Shown here: piece after piece, positions 24,618 to 32,279 of the stretch
How the letters are laid out: each line of letters opens with the position of its first letter
Position numbering within the stretch: the first letter of the stretch is position 1
Source: Bacteroidota bacterium
Lineage (GTDB): Bacteria > Bacteroidota > Bacteroidia > 2-12-FULL-35-15
Length of the DNA stretch: 50,430 bases
Direction of reading: 5' to 3'
NCBI GenBank assembly: GCA_025963715.1
Contig: JAOQAG010000042.1
Coordinates: forward strand, 1-50,430
Translations under genes and position numbers: made by a program
Notes under the pieces: model-generated
Told to the model about the DNA's origin: nothing
The model's database searches: none
What the model saw: the letters and a program-made list of their open reading frames with translations, nothing else

Positions 24618-25871
24618 TTATTGGTGCCTAAACGCTGCAGCCATCATCTCCTGCTCTGACCTTGCAATTCCAATTTTCTCTGCTTCCTTTTTCCAGTTTT
24701 TAACTGCAGTCTTTACTTCTTTCAAGATCTGGTTCATCTGGATATTATTCAACTGAAAATATTCACCCACACTTTTTGCCAGATCAAAATCCAGTGAATT
24801 ATCATTTGTATCTATGTTCAGGGCCAGTCCATCTTTATCAGTAGAAGGATTAATATCGTACGCCGGTGAAAGCTTCCAGCCATTTTCGTGTAAAAGAAAA
24901 CCGTGATTTCTTAGATGATCATCGGTATTAGATACGGCAATATTAAATACGATCCTTCGCCAAAGCTGATGCAGCTCCTTTGTGTTATCAAGAGCATTGA
25001 ACTGAATAAATTCTGCTATATCAAGATAACCGGCAGGGTTCTCTTTGATCGTATCTTCATTATTACCGGTCATCGTCATGGCCGATGCAAAATGGATGCG
25101 TTTGCTTTTTAGCCGGTCAAAACGTTTTGTAAAAAAAGTATGATGCTTCCCGGTAATTTTCTGGATCTTGCACTCAGACATTTCCACACCTGCTTTTAAA
25201 GCAAGCTTATATGCCAGGTATTCCCAGGCAGCTTTATCGATGACATCATCCTTTGAAGGAAATTTAGCGATCCACAATGCTCCTTTTTCATCAACAATAT
25301 TAGCTTTCGGCCTTGCGCCTCCCAAAGAAGATCCGGGAGCAAGCAGTACGGCCAGCCATTTTTTTACTTCCTTATCATTTTTATTTGATTCGATCAAAGA
25401 AACCCCCTGCTGTAACTCCCGCACAGAAGCCCATGGAGGAGTTGGCATTTGGTTATCATCATTTAGAAACGGGCCGTTTTTATCCGCTTTAAAACGCAAT
25501 CCTCCCATTCTGCTTTCATCATTTACACCCAGCAGAAAATCAATATCGTGGAGCGTTTTTGCAGCTCGTTTTTCATCTTTAGCAAGCTGTGCCTCTCTTC
25601 GCTTCATCAGTGTACGCCCCCAGGTATCGGGCATCGCATCATTAAACACTCCAAAATTTTCTTTCCTGCCAGAAAATTGCTGCCCGTTATTCCACGTAAT
25701 ATCAGGATCAAGCAGGTGAAATTTCTCTGTTCGTATCCATTCCGGATCATATTCGAAACTAATGCTTTTTCTTCCCTTCCCGTGATGAGCCGAAAGAATT
25801 CCTATGAGCTTAGGTTCCGCCATTTCCAACCAATGCGCATACACAAATATGTCTGTTTTACCAATTGCCAT
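24618..25871 (-). CDS. hipA: HipA-type toxin kinase
   Basis: A 417-residue serine/threonine kinase of the HipA type, expected to act in the cytosol and, in studied cases, to phosphorylate an aminoacyl-tRNA synthetase and stop growth. Visible parts are the N-terminal subdomain with FGVFNDAMPDTWGR, the phosphate-binding loop GSSLGGARPK, the ATP lysine in ALWIAKFPS, the catalytic loop NTDDHLRNHGF with Asp and Asn, and the metal Asp in LSPAYDINP. All key residues appear intact. Its start overlaps the hipB stop by one base (TAATG), so the pair is translationally coupled. Confidence 0.93.
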   Translation of the reverse strand: MAIGKTDIFVYAHWLEMAEPKLIGILSAHHGKGRKSISFEYDPEWIRTEKFHLLDPDITWNNGQQFSGRKENFGVFNDAMPDTWGRTLMKRREAQLAKDEKRAAKTLHDIDFLLGVNDESRMGGLRFKADKNGPFLNDDNQMPTPPWASVRELQQGVSLIESNKNDKEVKKWLAVLLAPGSSLGGARPKANIVDEKGALWIAKFPSKDDVIDKAAWEYLAYKLALKAGVEMSECKIQKITGKHHTFFTKRFDRLKSKRIHFASAMTMTGNNEDTIKENPAGYLDIAEFIQFNALDNTKELHQLWRRIVFNIAVSNTDDHLRNHGFLLHENGWKLSPAYDINPSTDKDGLALNIDTNDNSLDFDLAKSVGEYFQLNNIQMNQILKEVKTAVKNWKKEAEKIGIARSEQEMMAAAFRHQ

Positions 25872-26167
25872 TATTTACCTCCTATCAGATCTAAATCCTG
25901 TAATTTTCTTCCCTGGTCATCATCTGCTGCCAGCATTAAAAAATCATCCTGCAAACCCAGCACCCTCAATACATTAAAATAAGCGCCCATGGAAACACCC
26001 GGATTTCCTTTCTCAATATGGTACAAAGTAGTTCTGTCAATACCTGCCCTTTCTGCAACCTGCAGGGCTGTATACTTTCTTCTCTTTCTTGCCAATTTTA
26101 TGTTTTCACCCAAAACTTCCAAAATTTTCTGATGTTTTGGAAATAAGATACGTTTCTTTGATTTCAT
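25871..26167 (-). CDS. hipB: HipB-type helix-turn-helix antitoxin
   Basis: A 98-residue DNA-binding protein read from Met at 26167 (MKSKKRILFPKHQ); the longer frame to 26221 would begin inside the operator and is unlikely. An XRE-type helix-turn-helix spans GENIKLARKRRKYTALQVAERAGIDRTTLYHIEKGN. It should bind and neutralise HipA and repress the operon. A 15-bp inverted repeat 4 bp upstream of the start brackets the promoter, as expected for autoregulation. The C-terminal stretch (LMLAADDDQGRKLQDL) is acidic. Confidence 0.92.
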   Translation of the reverse strand: MKSKKRILFPKHQKILEVLGENIKLARKRRKYTALQVAERAGIDRTTLYHIEKGNPGVSMGAYFNVLRVLGLQDDFLMLAADDDQGRKLQDLDLIGGK

Positions 26168-26170
26168 TAA

Positions 26171-26221
26171 ATGTTGTATATTATCCACAAATATAGCCAA
26201 AATGTTGATAATACACAACAT
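26171..26221 (-). promoter_or_regulatory. hipBA promoter inside an inverted-repeat operator
   Basis: Two half-sites, ATGTTGTATATTATC at 26171-26185 and GATAATACACAACAT at 26207-26221, are inverted with one mismatch in 15. On the minus strand the Bacteroidota promoter fits exactly: TTG (CAA at 26216-26218), a 20-base spacer, and TATATTTG (CAAATATA at 26188-26195). The -33 element lies inside the outer half-site and the -7 element just before the inner one, so repressor binding would block RNA polymerase. Confidence 0.85.
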
Positions 26222-26357
26222 AATTTAAAAATATTGATTTCAACCAGGATTATTTAAAATGAAAAATTCCGCTCCCTAAGAATTGTAACCCGGCATTATT
26301 TTCATTGGCAATGAAGCAGTATAAACATTAAATTCGCATCTATAAAAAACAAAGCAC

Positions 26358-27683
26358 ATGAAACAACAGGAAAAAATATCCGGTCAACGATTAAAATCCA
26401 TTATCGGGGGCTCTATCGGCAACCTGGTTGAATGGTACGACTGGTATGCCTATTCTGCATTTGCATTGTATTTTTCCGCTGCTTTTTTTCCGGAGCAAAA
26501 TAGCACTGCACAATTATTAAATACGGCAGGTATCTTTGCTGTTGGCTTTTTAATGCGGCCTATCGGCGGATGGATGTTTGGCGGGATCGCCGACAGGATC
26601 GGGCGAAAACGATCAATGACCTTATCGGTTTTGTTAATGTCCTTTGGATCATTGTTAATTGCGCTCACACCTACATACAAAACAATTGGAGTAATGGCAC
26701 CCGTTATGCTGCTGCTTGCAAGGCTTATTCAGGGACTGAGCGTGGGTGGCGAATATGGAGTTTCGGCAACCTATTTAAGCGAAATGGCCACCAAAAACAG
26801 GAGAGGTTTTTATTCCAGTTTTCAGTATGTAACACTTGTTGGTGGCCAGTTGATCGCACTTGGCATTCAGCTGCTTTTACAAAAATTTTTATTGACCGAA
26901 GAGCAGCTGCACGAATGGGGATGGCGGATCCCGTTTGTAATAGGCGCTATTCTGGCACTGATCGCCTTGTACCTGCGCAGGAACCTGCACGAAACGGATG
27001 CATTTGAAGCGCAAAAGGCCCGCCAACCTGATAAAAAAGGATCGGTAAAGGAATTGCTGAAACATCCAAAAGCCATTTTAGTGGTAATGGGACTGACGCT
27101 GGGCGGAACACTCGCGTTTTATACGTATACCAATTACATGCAAAAATTTTTGGTGAACACGGTACATCTTACAAAAGGCGAATCAACTATGATCTCCTTT
27201 ATTTCCCTGCTGATCTTTGTGATACTGCAGCCGATTTTCGGCGCTTTATCGGATAGGATCGGGCGAAAACCTTTATTGATCGGCTTTGGTATTTTGGGAG
27301 TTGCTTTTACTGTTCCTTTATTAACGGCATTGGGTAATACACATTCGCTCTGGATGGCGTTTTTCTTATTAATGGCAGGCCTGCTCATTGTGAGCGGATA
27401 TACCAGTATCAATGCGGTGGTAAAAGCTGAATTATTTCCGGCGGAAGTACGTGCACTGGGTGTAGGTTTGCCTTATGCGCTCACCGTAGCCATCTTTGGC
27501 GGAACAGCAGAATACATTGCGCTATGGTTTAAAAATGCGGGGCATGAATCTTATTTTTATTGGTACATCACGATCTGCATCTCCATTTCATTACTGGTGT
27601 ATTTGTTTATGAAGGATACGCAGAAAACATCGGAGATCGATCATGATCCGAAATTAAAAAACAGCAATGAAGGAAAAGTTTAA
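26358..27683 (+). CDS. MHS-type MFS transporter (metabolite:H+ symporter)
   Basis: A 441-residue transporter with about 12 hydrophobic helices. The start GNLVEWYDWYAYSAFALYF is the signature of the metabolite:H+ symporter family that includes alpha-ketoglutarate and proline/betaine carriers (KgtP, ProP). The conserved loop GGIADRIGRKRSM is repeated after helix 8 as GALSDRIGRKPLL. It imports an organic acid or osmolyte across the inner membrane; the substrate cannot be told. Upstream, TAAATTCG at 26326-26333 is one base off the TAnnTTTG box. It is not linked to the hipBA genes. Confidence 0.9.
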   Translation: MKQQEKISGQRLKSIIGGSIGNLVEWYDWYAYSAFALYFSAAFFPEQNSTAQLLNTAGIFAVGFLMRPIGGWMFGGIADRIGRKRSMTLSVLLMSFGSLLIALTPTYKTIGVMAPVMLLLARLIQGLSVGGEYGVSATYLSEMATKNRRGFYSSFQYVTLVGGQLIALGIQLLLQKFLLTEEQLHEWGWRIPFVIGAILALIALYLRRNLHETDAFEAQKARQPDKKGSVKELLKHPKAILVVMGLTLGGTLAFYTYTNYMQKFLVNTVHLTKGESTMISFISLLIFVILQPIFGALSDRIGRKPLLIGFGILGVAFTVPLLTALGNTHSLWMAFFLLMAGLLIVSGYTSINAVVKAELFPAEVRALGVGLPYALTVAIFGGTAEYIALWFKNAGHESYFYWYITICISISLLVYLFMKDTQKTSEIDHDPKLKNSNEGKV

Positions 27684-27692
27684 ATGAAATCG

Positions 27693-27790
27693 GAAGTTTA
27701 TACCAGCCTATTTTATTTTCTACCACATAAGACCATCTCCATTGCTAAATCCATGTTACGAACTGTCGCAATGACGCGTTGATTAAAATT
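27693..27790. repeat. Mosaic of repeat fragments
   Basis: Within the 226-bp gap, CGGAAGTTTATACCAG at 27690-27705 is an inverted family B right end, TTCTACCACATAAG at about 27718-27731 is the outer arm of family C, and CGCAATGACGCGTTGATTAA at 27768-27787 is again family B. It looks like a B element interrupted by a piece of C. Confidence 0.6.
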
Positions 27791-27909
27791 TAACATTATT
27801 TTTCCTGATCCAATGTTAAAAATCTTTTAGAAATAAAAGCTTTTTATTACTTTCATAAAGGATTAAAACCAACAGCATGGATCAACAAACACCAAACATT
27901 TAAAACAAT

Positions 27910-28494
27910 ATGAATTCAAACCCCGCAGTCATTAACGAAATGACAAAATGGATCGAACATCCAATGGAATTTAACAAAAGTCCGGAGCACATCGAAATTG
28001 TTGCTGAGGCAAAACTAATGTGGATCACACAGGAAATTGAAGATTGCTACCTGCTTAAATTTACTGTGAAGGGTCATGAACAGGAATACATTGGTTTTAC
28101 AGGGCCAATCACCTGGTGTTTTATCGGCATTGATTTTTCCAAACTTTCACATGAAGAATTATTTTTAAGATATACCGGGTGGCATCTTGCCTTTTGCTCA
28201 CAAGATTCAAAACCAGAAGCCGATGAGCTTCAAACATTAGAAGAAGTTGAAAAGAAAATGCTGAAGAAGTTGGAAAAATACCAGGCCAATATTAGCATTC
28301 AGTCAAAAGTGTACCTCGGCGACGATTATTATTATTCCATTAAATGCTATTTGAAAAACACAGTCAAAAAAACAATCTCAGAAGAAGCATCCATATTTGT
28401 TGGCCCCGCTAACGACCTGCAGTACTCAAATTCCAGCGCAATACTTCCTTTCTTTAGGTATTTGGGTAAAATGTGGGACCCGTTCAATATCTGA
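27910..28494 (+). CDS. Protein of unknown function
   Basis: A 194-residue cytosolic protein with no signal peptide or membrane segment. It alternates beta-like (QEIEDCYLLKFTVKGHEQEYIGF) and helical stretches; the middle, DELQTLEEVEKKMLKKLEKYQAN, is a charged helix. Codon use and composition look like a real gene, and the frame is the only long one here. I recognise no family. The gene is followed by about 130 bp without a gene, then the 3' end of the split defence gene on the other strand. Confidence 0.6.
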   Translation: MNSNPAVINEMTKWIEHPMEFNKSPEHIEIVAEAKLMWITQEIEDCYLLKFTVKGHEQEYIGFTGPITWCFIGIDFSKLSHEELFLRYTGWHLAFCSQDSKPEADELQTLEEVEKKMLKKLEKYQANISIQSKVYLGDDYYYSIKCYLKNTVKKTISEEASIFVGPANDLQYSNSSAILPFFRYLGKMWDPFNI

Positions 28495-28627
28495 TTCTTG
28501 ATTTCGGGTTTTGCCGGTCGTGCCGAAAAACAAAACAGGATTGGCATTACCGGAATTTTTCTTTCCACCGGGCATGCCAACAGAATTTCCATTGCAGGGG
28601 TCTCAATTTTTTATAGAAAAAATCGAT

Positions 28628-29722
28628 TTATTTAATCTCAGCTTCCAGCTCGGATATTTTGGTAGCCAGTTTTTTAATCTCTCCAACTATCTGTTTTTCT
28701 ATTCCTACGGCTTTTATCAGTTTATAAAATTCGCTTTTTTGCATTTCATTTGCCATATCTAAAACATATTGTTCACTGGACTTTTTATAACAGTTGTTTT
28801 TAATGTAAGCAAATAATTGAAGGTAACCGTCCTTTTTGGATGTAAATTCTGTAGCATCTATATAGTCCATGCTGAAACTGGATCCCAAATTAAACCAGCT
28901 ATATTCTAGCTGTAACAAATTAATCAAATCTTCTTCAAAAGCACAGGAGCACGATGCTGATACTTCAGTAAAATATCCCGACTCATCAATAGTATAAGAA
29001 GAACTAATTTCGGTTATTTTACAATAAGATAATATAAGTTCCTTCGCAGTGGAAAAATTGAGTTGTTCTAGGAATTTTTTTAATTGTGGTACAACGCAAT
29101 ATTTCAAAAAATCTGAACGGTCAATCTCAAATAAAAATTCCCAAAGCTCAACAGAGTGGTCGCACAATTCATTACCTATGTAATCTCTGTATGTTTGAAA
29201 AAAATCTTTTTTTGCTTTGTCATTAAGATTTTTAATCCATTGGGAAGCCAAATAAACTTGAGTATCTATATTGATGAACTGGCTCCATTTTCCTTTTTTT
29301 GTAATTATCGGAAGTAAAGCACGTGTTATTTCTGTAAGAGATGACTCATTTGTAAACTCTTCTGGTAATTTCCATGAGGCATTTTTTAATGTAGTTTCAT
29401 TAAATTCATTGAGATTTGACATAAAAAGAACAATCGCCGTATTTTGTAGTAAACATTCTAATTCTGTTTGAGAAACAGGATGCGGTCGATTCATCTTCTT
29501 ATGCATCAGCTCATACATTCTCTTCCAGAATATTCCTTTTTGCTCTGGAATTGAGTCGTATTGCTTAAAATAATCCAATGCCAGGGTTACTGAAACTTCA
29601 TCTTTTAAAAATAGTTCTATATAAGAATATCTGTTTTGTTTTATTCGTTTTATGGTTGCAGCTCCGTAAACAATAGAGAATTGATCGAGGGATGCATATA
29701 ATTCATCGTTATTAGTGCTTAT
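28628..29722 (-). pseudogene. C-terminal half of a split Mrr-nSTAND3-type gene (proposed)
   Basis: The frame is open from a stop at 29723-29725 down to 28628 (about 364 codons), but there is no ATG near its upstream end; the only listed start is a TTG at 29578, and the 48 codons above it (ELYASLDQFSIVYGAATIKR...) read as coding. It thus looks 5'-truncated. The content is helix-rich, with CSCAFEEDLINLLQLEYSW and a coiled C-terminus. Directly upstream is an IS1595-like insertion, beyond which lies an N-terminal restriction/nSTAND3 fragment on the same strand. Together they give about 740 residues, the usual size of such proteins. Homology of this half was not checked; it could be a separate truncated gene. 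Confidence 0.55.
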
Positions 29723-29778
29723 TCACACCCAAATATAAGTAGTTTTTAATTGTCCGGGTAACGTCTGGAACATCAGTA

Positions 29779-29809
29779 TTGACTGCTATTGTATATTTCA
29801 ATAATTTTG
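29779..29809 (+). promoter_or_regulatory. Bacteroidota-type promoter for the transposase
   Basis: TTG at 29779-29781 and TAATTTTG at 29802-29809 are separated by 20 bases, a good match to TTG-N(19-20)-TAnnTTTG. The transposase ATG is at 29848, about 35 bases beyond the expected start of transcription. Confidence 0.7.
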
Positions 29810-29847
29810 CGTATCTTAAAAAGTAAAAAACGCCAAAATCGTGAAAT

Positions 29848-30834
29848 ATGCCTCAAAATAACGACTTACTCTATTTCGTAGAGAAATTCCCCGATGAATT
29901 ATCGTGCAGGAAGTATCTCGAAAACCAGTTGTGGAAGAATGGGCCTGTATGTCCGCACTGTAAACACAAGAAGGTTTATAAGTACAAAGATGGTAGATTG
30001 TATAAATGCGCCTCTAAAACTTGTAGAAAGCAATTTCAAGTAACTACTGGTACAATCTATCAGGATTCCAATATCAAATTACGTAAATGGTTTCTTGCGC
30101 TTTATTTAATCTCCACGCACAAGAAAGGTATTAGTTCCGTCCAGTTAGGTAAACAATTAGGAATTACCCAACGAGCCGCCTGGTATATGGCGCATAAAAT
30201 ACGGTATATGCTACAAAATAAAACTGCATTCAGACCGCTAAGTAATGTAGTTGAAGTAGATGAAACTTACGTAGGTGGTAAATTCAAGGGCGGTAAACGT
30301 GGTAGAGGATCTGAAAATAAAACTCCTGTATTCGGTATGCTGGAAAGAAAAGGCAAATTAATTATCATGGTTGTACCGAATACAAGACGTGTAACACTGC
30401 AACCGATTATCCTGCAAAATGTAGCGAAGGGTACGCAGATAATGTCTGATGAATGGTGGGCGTACACGAAATTAAGTAGTCACGGTTATAAGCATGGTGT
30501 AGTTAAACACAAAGCCAAAGAATATGTACGTGGTGATATACATTCTAATTCACTTGAAGGAGCATGGTCATTATTGAAACGCTCCATTCGAGGAATCTAT
30601 CACCGCCCAAGCAGAGAACACCTTGATAAGTACTGTGCAGAGTTCCAGTTTAAATACAATACACGTAATGATACGGAGATTACACGGTTTACAAAAACAG
30701 TCGCAAAGAGCCGTATCAGTGTAAAGTACAGTAACATTACAAAGAATATTGCGAAAAATAATTCGTATCTTAGTACCAATGAAAAAGAAGTCCAAATCCA
30801 AAAAGGAAAAAGAGGAAATCGTAATTCAAACTGA
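29848..30834 (+). CDS. IS1595-family (ISXO2-like) transposase
   Basis: A 328-residue transposase with a DDE-type nuclease. Residues 10-85 hold an N-terminal zinc-ribbon: CPHCKHKKVYKY and CASKTCRKQFQVTTGT. The catalytic core begins VVEVDETYVGG (first Asp), then QIMSDEWWAYTKL (second Asp), and HSNSLEGAWSLLKRSIRGIYH with the third acidic residue, the pattern of the ISXO2-like group. It looks complete, so the element may still be mobile. The last codons overlap a small downstream ORF in another frame. Confidence 0.92.
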   Translation: MPQNNDLLYFVEKFPDELSCRKYLENQLWKNGPVCPHCKHKKVYKYKDGRLYKCASKTCRKQFQVTTGTIYQDSNIKLRKWFLALYLISTHKKGISSVQLGKQLGITQRAAWYMAHKIRYMLQNKTAFRPLSNVVEVDETYVGGKFKGGKRGRGSENKTPVFGMLERKGKLIIMVVPNTRRVTLQPIILQNVAKGTQIMSDEWWAYTKLSSHGYKHGVVKHKAKEYVRGDIHSNSLEGAWSLLKRSIRGIYHRPSREHLDKYCAEFQFKYNTRNDTEITRFTKTVAKSRISVKYSNITKNIAKNNSYLSTNEKEVQIQKGKRGNRNSN

Positions 30835-30988
30835 TCTCTCATTTGAAGAACTACTTGAATTAGCTGTCAATACGCCTCCTTTAAAAAAAGACAAAAAATT
30901 AAAGGAAACTGACCGTAAAGTAAAAGAACCACTTACTAAGTTAAAAGATACTGGTTCCAAATTAAAGGATAGCGATTCTAAACTATAA
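30779..30988 (+). CDS. Small lysine-rich protein overlapping the transposase end
   Basis: A 69-residue product from an ATG at 30779 (MKKKSKSKKEKEEI); a longer frame starts at 30749. It overlaps the 3' end of the transposase by 56 bp in another frame. The core TDLSFEELLELAVNTPP is an amphipathic helix, and the rest is repetitive Lys/Asp (KLKDTGSKLKDS). I recall similar small proteins with an FEELL...NTPP core beside such transposases in Bacteroidota, but nothing is known of their role; it may be a DNA-binding helper. The C-terminal KLK-D-- units repeat about four times. Confidence 0.55.
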   Translation: MKKKSKSKKEKEEIVIQTDLSFEELLELAVNTPPLKKDKKLKETDRKVKEPLTKLKDTGSKLKDSDSKL

Positions 30989-30990
30989 AA

Positions 30991-31518
30991 TTAAAGATCA
31001 ATCTCTACGTTTGAACTGTTTACCATATCCGGCTGAAACTGAACTTTTACTGGTTTCGCATCTTTCGGGATCTCAAATGTGATCCACCCTTTTAATTTAT
31101 TGCCCGGATTAATAGATGCCATTTTTAATTCCGGTTCCTTACTATCAGCGATTGCCATTTCATAGGCATATCCTTCTGAATCATACAATTTCCACTGCAA
31201 AGGGTTTGCATCCAGTATTAAATCACTGGTAGGATTACTGTATTCTACATTGATACAGTAAAAGCGCATTCCCTCTGATGGTTGGGTGTATTCATTGTTG
31301 GTTTTGTATTCAGAAGATTTTGCGAGTGTAACAATGAAAGCGCCTAATTGCATTGGCTGGCTCACTGTAAATTTAATTGGTGCAGCTTCTTTCTCTACTT
31401 CTGCACTTGCAGCGTTAAATAAACTGTCCATTGAAATAGGCGGTAATTGTACATCTTCTTTTACCGCTGAATGACAAGAACAAATTACTACTGTTGTTAA
31501 AAGGATTAATTTTCTCAT
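30991..31518 (-). CDS. DUF4352-like (telokin-like) lipoprotein
   Basis: A 175-residue exported protein with lipobox VICSC (Cys14) and a linker to residue 45. The rest matches the immunoglobulin-like DUF4352/telokin-like pattern: FTVSQPMQLGAFIVTLAKSSEY, MRFYCINVEYSNPTSD, LYDSEGYAYEM, SINPGNKLKGWITFEIPKDAK. The partner or target is unknown. It is read towards the transposase and is convergent with the small ORF at 30779. A hairpin directly precedes its ATG (see 31520). It seems to be cargo of the insertion. Confidence 0.78.
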   Translation of the reverse strand: MRKLILLTTVVICSCHSAVKEDVQLPPISMDSLFNAASAEVEKEAAPIKFTVSQPMQLGAFIVTLAKSSEYKTNNEYTQPSEGMRFYCINVEYSNPTSDLILDANPLQWKLYDSEGYAYEMAIADSKEPELKMASINPGNKLKGWITFEIPKDAKPVKVQFQPDMVNSSNVEIDL

Positions 31519-31519
31519 A

Positions 31520-31545
31520 GGATATAAGTTTTACGCCTTATATCC
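31520..31545 (-). promoter_or_regulatory. 9-bp hairpin touching the lipoprotein start
   Basis: GGATATAAG at 31520-31528 and CTTATATCC at 31537-31545 form a perfect 9-bp stem with an eight-base loop. On the minus strand it ends one base before the ATG at 31516-31518, so it could control translation or transcription of that gene. Confidence 0.6.
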
Positions 31546-31572
31546 CCTATCAGCAGTTAGTACAAAAAATCA

Positions 31573-31710
31573 GCGTGGGGATAGTAACCTATCTGCGACT
31601 GAGGTACTGGTATACCCTAATGCAAAATAAGAAACGCCCCACGCCTTTTGCCGTGAAGCATTCAACTTATCTCTTGCATTAGTTGCGAAAATTACCAGTT
31701 TTCAGTCGCA
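31573..31710. ncRNA. Possible pseudoknotted structured RNA
   Basis: Between divergent genes, a 138-base stretch has four sets of exact complementarity. TGCGACTGA (31594-31602) pairs with TCAGTCGCA (31702-31710), ACTGGTA (31606-31612) with TACCAGT (31693-31699), and CTAATGCAA (31617-31625) with TTGCATTAG (31674-31682), giving a long nested arm. GCGTGGGG (31573-31580) lies outside the arm and matches CCCCACGC (31637-31644) in its loop, which would make a pseudoknot. A further small hairpin, GATAG...CTATC, is at 31580-31593. No known RNA family fits; strand and transcription are unknown. Confidence 0.5.
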
Positions 31711-31781
31711 AGAATCAGCTAAACGCCAATACTTAATATGTCTTTATTCTAATCCAAACTTACAAAAAATATCCTATATTT

Positions 31782-32279
31782 ATGGTACAAATTAATCTCT
31801 TATCACGGTTTATTAAATTCTTGAAACGAATGTTTGGTAACACTACACTAAAGGGGGACTACGACAAAGCTAAAATCCATACTATTGGAATGTTCCACGA
31901 TACCTTTAAACGCGTATTAGATGTATTTAATCACCCTAACTCTCGCGAACGGTATAAAGATGCCGCCGGTAATCTCACAATGGATAAAGAAGCAATTTGT
32001 TTTGACTTCCTACCTCACCGAATTTGCTTAAAGTATGATGTGAGTATTTATGCTTCAACAACTGTAAAGGCATATAAAATTGAAGGGATTGAAGGGACTT
32101 TTCAATACAAAGAAACCCATTTGCCACAATTAGACTTTTCATTCAGTACTACTCGTAATCAATCGGGGTTTTATGAATACCAGTTTGATAAGTTGGTATA
32201 TTGTAGTGGTAATTCTTCTGAAAAGTTTTTTGTTGAGTATTTCAAAACTCTTGAAACTACATTTTTCCCAAAACCTTAA
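31782..32279 (+). CDS. Protein of unknown function in the insertion
   Basis: A 165-residue, probably cytosolic protein with no signal peptide. It starts MVQINLLSRFIKFLKRMFGN, a basic amphipathic helix, and continues with mixed alpha-beta sequence (AICFDFLPHRICLKYDV, THLPQLDFSFSTTRN). No family is recognised. It is probably cargo of the insertion. The antisense of its 3' part supplies the read-through tail of the disrupted defence gene at 32139. The upstream region contains the structured sequence at 31573 and TATATTTA at 31772-31779, near the -7 consensus but too close to the ATG to be a normal promoter. Confidence 0.62.
   Translation: MVQINLLSRFIKFLKRMFGNTTLKGDYDKAKIHTIGMFHDTFKRVLDVFNHPNSRERYKDAAGNLTMDKEAICFDFLPHRICLKYDVSIYASTTVKAYKIEGIEGTFQYKETHLPQLDFSFSTTRNQSGFYEYQFDKLVYCSGNSSEKFFVEYFKTLETTFFPKP

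Noticed and set aside
28496-28625. Possible gene in the 130-bp gap after the unknown protein at 27910
   Set aside because: Only short frames are open; the stretch has proline/glycine-rich translations in several frames typical of intergenic repeat, and no second copy is in the window.
31573-31710. Retron msr-msd or integron attC site
   Set aside because: No reverse transcriptase or integrase gene is near, and the boundary motifs GTTRRRY / RYYYAAC could not be placed.
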